Assembly: GCA_013180625.2 (NCBI GenBank)
Contig: SNVD02014732.1
Span: 29,153-93,152 of the forward strand
From: Boswellia sacra
Taxonomy: Eukaryota > Streptophyta > Magnoliopsida > Sapindales > Burseraceae
Length of the DNA: 64,000 nucleotides
Reading direction: 5' to 3'
Below are positions 54,008-64,000 of the stretch, one piece after another (position 1 is the first letter of the stretch; each line of letters starts with the position of its first letter). Below the pieces are notes generated by a model, which saw nothing but the letters and a program-made list of their open reading frames with translations, searched no databases and was not told the DNA's origin. Both the position numbers and the translations under genes were made by a program.

Positions 54008-54436
54008 CCTCTGTTGTGCTTCTCTAGTGGGCTTGGAATTTTATTCTAACAAGATACGGTGCGTGCATATGGCTGGACTAATACCTTTGAGGTCAGCAAT
54101 TGTCCACCTAATAGCTGTTTTGTGATCTCTAAGTACTTAGATGAGTTTCTCTTCTTGTAGTGGTGCAAGGCCCTTTGCTATTATGACTGGCAAAGTATCT
54201 TTCTCACCCAAGAATACATGATTCAAATGATCTAGAAAAGGCTTGAGCTCCAAGGTAGGGGCTTTCATCACAGAAGGAAGAAGTTTCTCATTAGATAAAG
54301 GCAATTCAATGTAAGAAACATCATACTTATTTGTGGTTATAGCTATAGTCTCATCTAAGCTTGCCACAGCTTCCTCCACTTCTTTAGACACTTGTATCAA
54401 CCTTCTTGGTTCTTTGAAATTTTTCGTCCCTCTCAC
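54008..54436 (-). pseudogene. Protease-RT linker, element F
   Basis: Frame 54137-54436: EVEEAVASLDETIAITTNKY, APTLELKPFLDHLNHVFLGE and KDTLPVIIAKGLAPLQEEKL. Here the linker is in its normal place. Confidence 0.78.
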
Positions 54437-54886
54437 TAATAGCTACTTCCAATCCATCCTTGTGAGTTAACTCAAAAAGCTATTGTGCCAAAGAATCAAT
54501 AACATCAGCTTCAAAAATAGAATGAAAGTCACTAGGGTACCTCATTGCCTCAAAAATATTGAAACGGAACACCTCCCCATCAAACTTCATGGTGAGAGTG
54601 CCATCATGAACATCAATCCCGATTTGAGCAGTTTTCAATAAGGGTCTCCATAAAAGAATCGGTGTTGGATTGGGAGATGCTTATCCTCCATTTCAAGAAC
54701 ATAGAAATCTACTGGGAAAACCAATTGATTCACCTCCACAAGCACATCTTCCACAATTCCCTTGGGATATGCATTAGAACGATTAGCAAGTTGAATGATA
54801 ATACCAGTTTTTGCAAAGGGTCCAAGACTCAAAGAAGCATAAACAGAATATGGCATAACATTAATAGATGCTCCTAAATCTAACAT
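54437..54886 (-). pseudogene. Aspartic protease, element F
   Basis: MLDLGASINVMPYSVYASLS is an intact protease active-site motif, followed by GIVEDVLVEVNQLVFPVDFY; a frameshift near 54680 breaks it before ILLGRP. Confidence 0.83.
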
Positions 54887-55175
54887 AGCTCTTTCAAACT
54901 TGGTATTACCAATGGTGCATGGAATGGTAAATGTACCTGGATCTTTGCACTTTGGAGGAATTTTTCTTTATAGTACAGCTGAAACATTTTCCCCCACACT
55001 TACTTTCTCATTTCCTTTTAACTTTTTCTTGTTAGTACATGACTCCTTGAGAAATTTTGCAAAACGAGTTACTTGCTTGATAGCATCCAAAAGTGGTATA
55101 TTTACCTTGATCTTGTGAAAAGTCTCCAAGAATTCTTGTTCTTATTCCTTGATTTTGCAAATCTATCAGAAAAAG
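54887..55175 (-). pseudogene. gag 3' end, element F, interrupted by element G
   Basis: The minus strand contains the gag/protease boundary (CTNKKKLKGNEKVSVGENVS; LDAIKQVTRFAKFLKESC) and continues upstream to about 55175, where the LTR end of element G begins. The rest of F gag and its 5' LTR should lie beyond G, outside the window. Confidence 0.72.
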
Positions 55176-56577
55176 TGACACATCCGAAAAAGGATTATCT
55201 CCCAAGTATAGGAGTGTTGAAGTAATAAACCCGGTGAGACTGAGTTTGATCCACGAGGAAGGAGATTTTAGCACTACAAATTAAAAGGTAAGCAAATATG
55301 ATATGAATAATCAAGATGATATTAACAAAAGGTGGTAAAACCATCCATGGAAATAGAAGGTAAAACCTACCATAGCAAATGAAAGAACAATTTCATAAGC
55401 AATAAATAAGAATAATTAAAGTACAAAAGTAAGAGGAATTAACACAATAATAATGAAAGCTAAGGTCAGGGGATCCGCCCTTGATATTTGAAATAAGGAT
55501 AAGTAGCCCATTTTAGTTATATGAATTATATTTGTTTCGTTACCAATATTTATACCACTTGTTGTAAATGGGTTCAAGCATCCAATGTGTAAATCACCAT
55601 ATGTCTACAACAAATCAAGGTTCCTAACAAGACTTGTGTCGGTAAGGAAGAACCATATGACATCTAAAAAGGATCCAAGCATTTGATGTGCCAAGGATTG
55701 TCTATAATGGATCAAGATCACCACTTTACGAGTGGTGCCAATATTGATTAAGAAAATAAATATAAATCATAAAAAATAAACAACACAAGATTATGATTAT
55801 TAAGCACATGTCAAGGGTTAGAAAATCCTTATTCTCATATCAAGGGTTTCACCCTTTCACCTTAGCAAGAGATAATTTAGCAAGACATTATAAAAAAAAA
55901 GAAAACAAATTGCAAGAAAAAGAAAATTCATTAATAACATTAAAGCAGAAGAGAGAAAAACACAATAACAAGATATCTCAGCCAAGGCCAAGATGCCCTA
56001 ACGGGTCACAAGGCACCTTTATTTATAGATATATTTAGGGGCAAACTTGTCAAATTACAAAGGAACAATTGTCAAATATTTTGTTGACAATTGGGATCAT
56101 TAGGTGCAATGACTTTGACCACCGATTTCGGCATCGAATTATTGAGAATTTTGATGACATGTCGCCATAAAAGTTGTAGATATTTCTCTCAACTTTCTAG
56201 AACATCTTGATTCATATGATTTGGATACTATATCAAGAGATATTATCAAAATACTGAGGCATGGTCAAGCTGGGCCGAAACTGCAAATGGGTTCACTTCA
56301 AGCCCATTTTTGGTCCACTAAGAGCCCGAATTTGATGATGCTTGTAAATACAATCTTGTAAATAATTTAATCATCTTTCCAAAGCATCGAGATTTGCACT
56401 ATTCAGATCTATAAATAGAAAGTTATGCCCATTTTACTGAACCACCAAAATTAAGAGAAAGTTAATTTAAAAGATGCAAAGGCTACAAATATGCTTAAGT
56501 TGAGGAATTTAATGACACTATTAATGCAATATGATGAATTAAGCTCTTATTAAGCATATATATTTAAGTGTTCATCA
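55176..56577 (-). mobile_element. 3' LTR of element G (second LOG-bearing family)
   Basis: On the minus strand it starts TGATGAACACTTAAATATAT (56577) and ends TTTTCGGATGTGTCA (55176), 1402 bp, preceded by the polypurine tract GGTTGGGGGTG. I see no similarity to the family 1 LTR beyond terminal TG/CA. It is inserted in gag of F; the candidate target duplication is AAAAG (55171-55175). Confidence 0.78.
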
Positions 56578-57909
56578 CACCCCCAACCAGCTTATTGCTA
56601 GTCTCTAGCAATTAAAGCGTTATTATTTAGAAGTGATTTATAGAATTTTACATCAAAGGTAATCATTATTGCACTCTCTTTGATTTTATCCAAATAAACA
56701 AACTCTCAACCGATTTTTTTTTCCTTTCTCTCTTTTTTTTTCAAAGGACTCATGTACCCTTCAATCAAGATATTAACGACCTTCTTTTTGTGCTCAGTTG
56801 ACACATGACTATGCGGCTTATTAGAAAGAAGCCATATCGGTTCTAATATTTGTTAAGGCTAACAACCTTAGGTAGGGGGTATTCATTCATCATTGTTTAT
56901 ATATTTTTTTCTTCTTTTTTTTTTTTGAAAGAATGTATCTTTAACACATGTAGCGAGCCTTAGGCTAATGACTCCCAGACCAGTTGGCCTTAAGGCATTA
57001 GGTGTTAAGACACCCCTACGAGCTTAACGACTCGAGTTGTCGATGCTTTATTTTTGCTTAGAAAGTTGTGGATAGTGAAATGTTCAATCCCATTAAGCTT
57101 TCTCCTTAATCCATGTAAAGAGCTCCAATAGCTCCCAAACTAGTTGGTCTTAGGGTATTAGGTGTTGAGGCACCCCTTGGGCTTAATTGCTCAAATTAAG
57201 GAGGCTACGAGACCAAACTTATCCACGATTGCCTTTCTTTTTGCTTCTTTTTTTTCACTTTTTTTTTTTACTTTCCCCTTCCTTTTGTTGTTATCCTAAA
57301 CAAAACAAAAGAACTCAAATATTGCAACATTTCATTTTGCAACCCACAATCATGCATCAAGGTATGTGTGTGTGTGAAGAAAGGTTCATAAATACTTGCT
57401 TAATGAGTACGTGAGCACACAGTTTATTAAATGATAAGGTTGTGAGAGTTCATAGATTTGAATAATTCAAAGTGAAGTGAATAGGACCTCCTTGTTATGA
57501 AATTCAAAAATCAAAACTAAAAATATCAAGTTAGTTAAAATAAGTCTTTAAAAATGCAAAAACAAAATGACAAATTGGTTAGAGTGTGTTTCAAGAGTTC
57601 AAACTGACCTTCTTTACTCTGCCATTCTGGACCCAGAATGTGTCTCAAGAGGATTTGAACTCCTTACACCGCACTCTGAATCTAATTACTAACTCGCTTT
57701 CTTTTTTTTTTTGCAAGAAAAAGAAAATTTAAGACACACTTATGTCTACTATCCTTTCCCCCCAACCAAATGGAACATTGTCCTCAATGTTTAAATGTAG
57801 AGAGATAAAGCATGGGAGACATTACCTGAAGCTTCTGTTATTCAAGAGAGACGACCTGAAAGACTCATAAAATAAAATGTTAAAAATAAAATAAAAGACA
57901 AGAAAAAAA
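56578..57909 (-). other. 3' untranslated region of element G
   Basis: No ORF of interest. It contains T-rich runs and an imperfect direct repeat of about 160-bp period (about 56960-57050 and 57120-57205: CTCCCA(G/A)AC(C/T)AGTTGG(C/T)CTTA(A/G)GG(C/T)ATTAGGTGTT). A phrase related to the family 1 UTR (GTGTGTTTCAAGAGTTC; CCATTCTGGACCCAGAATG) lies near 57590-57640. Confidence 0.6.
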
Positions 57910-58552
57910 TTACAAACGGAGATTCATATCCAATTTGCACTTTTTGTTTTGTCCCCCTGAATAATTTGAGTTATAGCTGGGTCAAGTTCATACTTCATTG
58001 CTTGTAATTTGTCAAGTGACTCACTAGCAGAAGTGGCAGAAACAAGGATCTATTGCACTGGATGAGGGATAAAATTTTGTTCTACAACTGCATTAACAAA
58101 ACTTATCAAAGGATCAAAGAAAGTTTTAACATTCAACAAACCTATGGGTTTCTGATGGAGATTTAGTTGGGCCCAAGAGACAATTTGAAAAATTCCTTCG
58201 AGAGTACCAAAGCCACTTGGTAAAGCAATAAAGGCATCCAAATTGATAACCATATATGCCATGCGTTCATGCATAAAGGAGACATGTAACTCCTTCCCAA
58301 CCGTTTTTCTAATGATGCTTTCTACAGCCAAAGCTTTAGGAATAATACCTAAAAATTGCCTCCTACGAGTGCAGTTGTTGATACACAACCCATTAACCCA
58401 AGGCTACCTCCCCCATAAACAACATGAATCTTTCTTTCAGCTAATAGCCTACCAAGATAATTTGCTACTGCTACAAACTCTTCACTTTTTTCAGGTCGAG
58501 ATCCACAGAATACACATATCTTTTGGATTCGAAGTTTTGAGGTTCCCTCCAT
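57910..58552 (-). pseudogene. LOG: LOG pseudogene, element G (diverged copy)
   Basis: Begins MEGTSKLRIQKICVFCGSRP at 58552, with VVYGGGSLGLMGCVSTTALV next. A frameshift near 58370 moves it into the second frame: LGIIPKALAVESIIRKTVGK, MHERMAYM (catalytic Arg kept), and ALPSGFGTLEGIFQIVSWAQ, where PGGYGTLEE has become PSGFGTLEG, so the catalytic Glu position is Gly. A stop follows at 58050. The homologous sequence continues (ILVSATSASESLDKLQAMKY) and, after one more shift, ends KCKLDMNLRL and a stop at 57910, aligned to KRRKLDLTLHL of family 1. TATATA lies about 92 bp upstream. Clearly diverged from the family 1 copies but in the same genetic position. Confidence 0.9.
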
Positions 58553-58641
58553 GTGTATGCAACTCTCTAACTATATGTGTGAAGAGAAGAACAACATATG
58601 TCATATTTATGGAGTGCAAAAAGTATCCTAATGATGACACC

Positions 58642-58647
58642 TATATA
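58642..58647 (-). promoter_or_regulatory. TATA-like box upstream of LOG, element G
   Basis: CTATATAGG about 92 bp upstream of the LOG ATG, comparable in position with the TATA-like boxes of A and E although the surrounding sequence differs and no G-box repeats are seen. Confidence 0.4.
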
Positions 58648-58855
58648 GGTAGCTCGGTTGTTAGTTGAAAAAGTTTGACAATAATGCATAGGAATTCAAA
58701 AAAAACAATGACATAAATAAGATGCCATAAATGCATAAGTCAAACAAAAGCTATAAATACAAAAATGACAACTGTAAGGCATTAAAATTCAAAAATGATG
58801 GCACACATGCATATGTGTAGGTAGTTGTGACTGTGGCTCACATCTTCCTCTGGTT

Positions 58856-59430
58856 TTACGTCCAAAAACGGCTTAAACACCTTTTATGAGATGGGGATAT
58901 GCTTCCCATCCAGTTTTCTTATAAACTGGTAAACATGGTCGTTTTGAGTCAGATTCCCAAGACTATAACGTTCCTACTCGTCTTGGAATTGTGTCCACAA
59001 TTTAAAAATTTCATGCTGCACAAGTCACAAGAATGCATCTCAAGAGTCAATCGGATATCATCCAAAGACTCCCTACTCAGGCCATTCATGATGAATTGTG
59101 GCTTATCCTCTCGATTGTTAGACAAATATCCCAAGAAGCGGCAACGCTGGTTACAAGTCCATCATGCACATTTGTGACAAACTTGTAACCTTTTCGCTCT
59201 TTGCTTTTTGGCATAAGAGCTTTTTCTCAAACCTGGCATGTGGGAACAAGATTATCTGAAAACTCACAAGAAAATCGAACCTTGGCTTCAATTAACCATC
59301 TTAAATCAGCAGGAATACCCTTGCGCATCAACATCCTTAGTCTTTCTGTGTGAGCTTTGTAAATTTTAAGCAAATCATTTTGAGGAAGAGAGGGAAAACG
59401 TTTGTGCAGATTTGAAAGAATAGTATCCAT
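58856..59430 (-). pseudogene. Zinc-ORF pseudogene, element G (diverged copy)
   Basis: Starts MDTILSNLHKRFPSLPQNDL at 59430, aligned to MDADIFLSNLRKYFPSLPQN of family 1; GIPADLRWLIEAKVRFS follows. After a frame break: SSYAKKQRAKRLQVCHKCA*WTCNQRC (the same C-x2-C-x4-C-x3-C spacing, with one TGA in place of an Arg codon), then NNREDKPQFIMNGLSRESLD. The same length and end point. The cluster and flanking basic residues are conserved across two families with unrelated LTRs. Confidence 0.85.
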
Positions 59431-59561
59431 GTGAAAAAAAAAAACAAGAGAGAAGAAAAGAAAATGAATGTAGGGTGAGCAACAGTTTTTAGGGAACTGA
59501 AAAATCGACTTTAAAAGCCATGGAGTACCGTATCCGCCACTTGACCGGGAAAAATCAATCC
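59431..59561 (-). other. Integrase to zinc-ORF spacer, element G
   Basis: Only about 130 bp between the integrase stop and the zinc-ORF ATG. No duplicated pol linker is visible here, in contrast to family 1. Confidence 0.55.
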
Positions 59562-60040
59562 TTAAAAAGGATCGACTAAAGCAATGGTCTCTTCAATTTG
59601 ATCAAAATTTTCAAAGAATGGTTTTAACCGTTGTCCATTAACTTTAAAAACGTTACCATTCTTTAGGTTTTCAATTTCAATAGCTCCATGAGAGAAAATA
59701 TTTTTAACAATGAAAGGCCTAGTCCAACGACACCGAAGTTTACCAGGAAACAAATGCAATCTTGAATCATACAAAAGAACTCTTTGTAAAGGTTCAAAAG
59801 ATTTTCTAACAATGAATTTGTCATGAAAAACCTTCATTTTTTCTTTGTAGATTTTAGAATTTTCATAAGCCTCATTCCTGATTTCTTCAAGTTCACTCAG
59901 TTGGAGTTTACGTAACTTGCAAGTATCATTCAAATTTGTGTTAAATGTTTTTATGGCTCAATAAGCTTTATGCTCAATTTCCACAGGCAAGTCACAAGGT
60001 TTTCCATAAACTATCTATAAGGAGACATTCCCAATGATGT
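59562..60040 (-). pseudogene. Integrase C-terminal domain, element G
   Basis: [20 protein letters not shown], then [40 protein letters not shown] and a stop after ALVDPF. This is the Athila-type integrase tail; frame breaks separate it from the core at about 59935-60010. Confidence 0.85.
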
Positions 60041-60800
60041 TTTGAAAGCAGTTCGGTAAGCCCAAAGTGCATCATTAAGTCTTAAAGACCAATCTTTATG
60101 ATTTGGGTTAACTGTTTTTTCTAAGATCTGTTTTATCTCCCTATTAGCTAATTCAACTTGCCCACTTGTTTGCGGGTGATAAGGTGTAGAAATTTTATGG
60201 GTTATTCCATATTTCTTCATTAAAGTTTCGAATGGCTTATTACAAAAATGTGTACCCCCATCACTAATAATGGCTCGAGGAATTCCAAATCTACACAAGA
60301 TATTCTCTTTCAAGAATTTGATAACTGTTTTGTGATCATTGTTTCGACATGGAATTGCCTCGACCCATTTTGAAACATAGTCTACTGCAACAAGAATGTA
60401 CACAAAACCAAATGATGGTGAAAAAGGTCCCATAAAATCAATACCCAACAATCAAATATTTCAACAACAAGAATGGGATTCAAAGGCATCATGTTTCGTT
60501 TTGAAATGGATCCCAAATTTTGACAATTTTCACAAGTTTTGCAAAATGCATGTGCATCTTTAAATAAGGTGGGCCAATAAAATCCACATTGCAAGATTTT
60601 AGCAGCTGTTTTTTTAGATAAAAAATGTCCTCCACATGCTTCAGAATAACAAAAATTAATGACACTACTTACCTCATTGTTGGGTATGCATCTTCTAATT
60701 ATTTGGTCCGGACAATATTTGGACAGATATGGGTCATCCCAATAAAATTTTTTCACCTCGGTCAAAAACTTCCTTTTGTCTTGAACATTCCAATGAGGTG
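60011..60800 (-). pseudogene. Integrase zinc-binding domain and catalytic core, element G
   Basis: Zinc domain: [20 protein letters not shown] ... [11 protein letters not shown], in which the first His is Tyr (element C has LCHSYACGGHF). Core 60011-60451: [17 protein letters not shown] (Asp), [13 protein letters not shown] (Asp), [18 protein letters not shown] (Glu), then [19 protein letters not shown]. The DDE triad is intact. One frameshift near 60440. Confidence 0.88.
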
Positions 60801-61427
60801 GCATTTTTCCTGTTGCAAGGAAATTTACAATGTTAGCAAACCAAGGTACAACAGCAACAAAGAATAAAAATTCATCAGGAAAAGAATCGTTGACAGATGA
60901 AGTTTCAATTAATCTATCTATCGTTAATCTTGACAGATGATCTGCAACGACATTTTCGGCTCCTTTCTTATCCTTTATTGTGATGTTGAATTTTTGGAGC
61001 AATAAATCCCACCATATCAATCTAGGTTTTGCATCCTGTTTAGACATTAAATATCTCACGGCTGCATGGTCAGTGTAGAAAATGCAAATACGACTGCAAG
61101 TAGTTCTTTTTCAGTTGTTGTGTAATTCATTTGTGCATCATTTAAAGTCCTACTTGCATAGTATATCACATAAGGCTTACCTTCTTTTCTTTGTCCTAAG
61201 ATAGCACCAATGGCATAATCACTTGCATCACACATCAATTCAAAAGGCAAGGACCAATCGAGAGATTGCATAATTGGAGTAGTTGTTACAAGTCCAATTA
61301 ACTTGTCAAAGGCATTTTGACATTCTTGAGTCTATTCAAAAGAAGTGTCTTTTATTAAGAGGTTACAAAAAGGTTTAGATATAGCACTGAAATTTCTTAT
61401 GAACCTCCTATAAAATCCAGCATGCCC
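60801..61427 (-). pseudogene. RNase H and connection, element G
   Basis: [47 protein letters not shown], a frame break at about 61060, [20 protein letters not shown] and [17 protein letters not shown]. Catalytic residues D and E are readable. The region 61272-61427 holds the RT/RNase H tether with a stop. Confidence 0.87.
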
Positions 61428-62330
61428 TTAGAATGAACGGACTTCTTTGACTATTTTTGGTGGAGGCAAATGGGAAATTAATTCCACTTTTGCTTTGTCC
61501 ACTTCAATTCCCTTAGAAGACACCACATGACCTAAGGCAATTCCCAAAGTGACCATATAATGACATTTTTCCCAATTCAAAATAAGACCTTTTTCTACAC
61601 ACCTTTTTAGGACTTTTTCTAAGTTTTCAAGACAATTCTCAAAAGAATTTCCAAAGATAGTTAAATCATCCATAAAAACTTCTAAACAATGCTCAACCAT
61701 GTCACTAAAAATGCATAACATGCATCTTTGAAAAGTGGCTGGGGCATTACAAAGTCCAAAAGCCATCCTCCTAATTGCAAAAGTGCCGAAGTGAATGTGG
61801 CCTTTTCTTGGTTTTCAAGTGCAATGGGAATTTGATAATAGCCTGAATATCCATCAAGAAAGCAGTAGTAAGAGTGCCCTGCTACTCTTTCCAGAATTTG
61901 GTCAAGGAATGGTAAGGGAAAATGTTCTTTTCTGGTGACAGCATTTAATTTTCTATAATCAATGCACATCCTCCAACTAGATGAGACTCGAGTTGGCAAT
62001 GATTCCCCCTTTTCATTTTTGACTACTGTAATACCATATTTCTTAGGTACTACTTGTGTAGGGCTTACCCACTTACTATTAGAGATAGGGTAGATAATTC
62101 TCACATCAAGTAGTTTGAGAACTTCGGCCCTAATGACCTCTTTCATGTGGGGATTTAATCTCCTTTGAGGTTGTTGGGATGTTTTGGTATTTTCTTCTAA
62201 ATGTATTTTATGTGTACAAATCAAAGGGTTAATGTCTTTTATGTCTTTTAAAGTCCATCCGATTGCATTTTTATGCCTTTTAAGTACGTGTATCAACTTA
62301 CCTTGTTGCTCGCTTGTGAGGGATGAAGAA
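61428..62330 (-). pseudogene. Reverse transcriptase, element G
   Basis: ISNSKWVSPTQVVPKKYGIT, MCIDYRKLNAVTRKEHFPLP, YCFLDGYSGYYQIPIALENQ, frame break at about 61790, FGLCNAPATFQRCMLCIFSD and the catalytic box VFMDDLTIFG (intact), then LGHVVSSKGIEVDKAKVELI. The best preserved RT in the window: one frameshift and no catalytic loss seen. Confidence 0.9.
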
Positions 62331-62811
62331 ATTACCACCGGATATGTCTGATTCTCCCCAAGATATGCGTATTTCAGTCCTTCAGGTAAGGGCTTCAGTT
62401 CTAACTTGGGAGGTTCCTCTTCCTTGCTTTCATTCATTTGCCCCAATTCTTCGAATCTTGGTTTTGAGCCTTTTTCTAACATCTGTGCACAATCCAGTAA
62501 AGAACACATATCAGAAAGATCAGGTTCTAGTTCCATACTTGATTCTAATGAATTCACTAAACAAGTTTCCAAAGGGTCAGAAGAACTCCCTTTTGGATGT
62601 GGTCTTCCACAATAGTTTCAATCATATTAGCCTCCTCAATTTCATCATCTTCTTCATGTGGTTATTTGCACATATTAAAAACATTAAGTTCCAATGTCAT
62701 GTTCCCAAATGATAGCTTCATGACTTCATTCCTGCAATTAATCAAAGCAATAGAGGTAGCTAGAAATGGACACCCTAAAATAACAGAAATTGAATTGCAT
62801 ACTTCCACTGG
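62331..62811 (-). pseudogene. Protease-RT linker, element G
   Basis: Includes LELKPLPEGLKYAYLGENQT YPVVISSSL, the clean version of the segment that is duplicated in front of the zinc-ORF of A, E and F. Upstream to 62811 is an acidic stretch in broken frames. Confidence 0.8.
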
Positions 62812-63190
62812 TTATGTGTCCAAGACGATAAAATCCACTGGATAAATGAATTTATCAACTTGAACTAACACATCTTCTACTACTCCTCTTGGTACTTTAA
62901 TTGATCTATCAGCAAGCAAAAGAGTCACAGAAGTCGGTTTTAACTCACCTCGATTGAGTTTCTGAAAAACCGAGTATGGAAGCAAATTCACACTAGCACC
63001 AAGATCAAGTAAAGCTTGTTCAATTTTATGGTCTCTAAAACACATGAAATTGTAGGACAACCTCGATCCTTATATTTTACTGTATTATTGTTTTGAAGAA
63101 TAGCACTTACTTGCTCGGCTAGAAAAGCCTTCTTTTTCACATTCAATTTTCTTTTCACAGTGCATAAATCTTTCAAAAATTTTGCATAAG
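62812..63190 (-). pseudogene. Aspartic protease, element G
   Basis: Preceded by KDLCTVKRKLNVKKKAFLAE. Active site ALLDLGASVNLLPYSVFQKL (intact), then VVEDVLVQVDKFIYPVDFIV. A frameshift near 63050 separates it from gag. Confidence 0.85.
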
Positions 63191-64000
63191 AAGGTACCTA
63201 TTTGATTATATCTAGCAAGGGAATGTTGACCTTTACCTGTTTGAAAGTTTCAAAGATTTCAAAATTGTGAGTTGGCTTCTTTTGTGTGGCTAATGCTTGA
63301 GGAAATGGAGGCACAGATAGGGATTTGGTTTCTTCTTCGCTAGGTGTTGGTTTGGCAACCTTTTCCTGCCCTTTAGAGATCGATTCTTCTTCTTTCTCAT
63401 AAGGGTTAGGAATGTGTTTTTCAACAATCTTACCATTGCGAAAGGTCATTAATGATTTGACTTGGTCAAAATAATGGTTACTTGAACTCCCTGTATTTGA
63501 GTTAGATTGATCTTTAGGGTTTTGCAATATTTGAGAAGGAAATTTCCCTTTTTCTTGGATGCTAAATGTAGATGCAAATTTTGCAAGAGTCTTTGACAAA
63601 TTTTCTAATGTTTGAGCAGTTTGACTATTGAAAGTCTATTGCTTTGTAATGAATGAATGCAATGTCTCTTCAAGGTCATTCCTAGAAGGAGGAGCTTTGC
63701 ATGATCATGAGAATTTTGAAAATTTTGTCGTGTTTGAAAAGGGACTTGTGAAGATTTTGCATGATTATCATTTTTCCAACTAAAATTTGGATGATTTCTC
63801 CAACCGGGATTGTAAGTGTATGAGTATGGATTGTGATTTGGCCTTTTGAAAGTGTTCAAGGCGTTGGCTTCTTCATGGAGACATTCCCTAAAGGCAGGCA
63901 AAGTTGGGTAATCATCAGTAGAATGGTCATTATCATTACAAATGTGACAGACAATTTCTTGAATAGAATTCAATTGAACACTCTTTTTCATTTCTAAAGC
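63191..64000 (-). pseudogene. gag 3' half, element G (runs off the window)
   Basis: 63605-63991: IVCHICNDNDHSTDDYPTLP, a zinc knuckle C-x2-C-x4-H-x4-Y whose last Cys is Tyr, then NPYSYTYNPGWRNHPNFSW, as in Athila gag. 63198-63599: low-complexity Glu/Lys/Pro region ending FKQVKVNIPLLDIIK at the protease boundary. Frame break at about 63600. The 5' part, primer site and 5' LTR are outside the window. Confidence 0.85.

Noticed and set aside
1..64000. CRISPR arrays, tRNA or rRNA genes
   Set aside because: None seen. The only tRNA-related sequences are retroelement primer-binding sites.

Overview
This window is repeat-dense DNA from a flowering plant, probably a eudicot. The evidence is plant Ty3/gypsy retrotransposons of the Athila and Tat types, a CACTA-type DNA transposon end, plant-type eIF3e and DBP5/LOS4 gene fragments with introns, and AT-rich non-coding DNA. 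I see no intact single-copy host gene. Nearly all of the 64 kb is a set of nested transposons.

The notable content is an Athila-like LTR retrotransposon lineage with two extra genes between integrase and the 3' LTR, the position occupied by env-like genes in related elements. The first encodes a small basic zinc-binding protein of 193 aa (KRRRAKR followed by C-x2-C-x4-C-x3-C). The second is an intronless LONELY GUY (LOG) cytokinin-activating phosphoribohydrolase. LOG is present four times in the window (6401-7051 +, 47491-48138 +, 40034-40684 -, 57910-58552 -). The zinc-ORF is present five times (the same four elements plus the left edge at 214-634 -). The order is always zinc-ORF, then LOG, then long 3' UTR, then LTR. 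The copies belong to two clearly diverged families: family 1, with LTRs of about 1.4 kb starting TGATAGGTG, and element G, with an unrelated LTR starting TGATGAACAC. The LOG copy at 6401-7051 is completely open and keeps the expected catalytic residues. The zinc-ORF at 46323-46904 is completely open.

Layout. 1-634 (-): 3' part of an interrupted LOG element (Z). 635-10431 (+): element A, a non-autonomous derivative (LTR, shortened gag, protease, zinc-ORF, LOG, LTR) that lacks RT, RNase H and integrase. 10432-10940 (+): start of a second tandem copy (B), fused to the next block. About 10968-17215 (-): element C (5' LTR, PBS, gag, protease, RT, RNase H, truncated integrase), probably the other half of Z. 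17216-20226: CACTA-like transposon carrying eIF3e and DBP5 fragments. 20227-26361 (-): Tat-like element H with its 5' LTR. 26362-37014 (+): older Tat-like element J, interrupted by three solo LTRs (K1-K3). 37015-37865: a truncated Tat LTR (M). 37866-55175 (-): LOG element F, interrupted by element E (42357-51542, +), which is flanked by a perfect CTGGA duplication. 55176-64000 (-): element G, with 3' LTR, LOG, zinc-ORF, integrase, RNase H, RT, protease and gag, continuing beyond the window.

How the parts work together: full-length members (C/Z, F, G) carry or carried the enzymes for reverse transcription and integration. A and E share the same internal deletions and must have been moved in trans, yet both retain the zinc-ORF and LOG. 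A TATA-like box about 90-115 bp upstream of LOG, with 67-bp G-box repeats further upstream in family 1, suggests that LOG has its own promoter.
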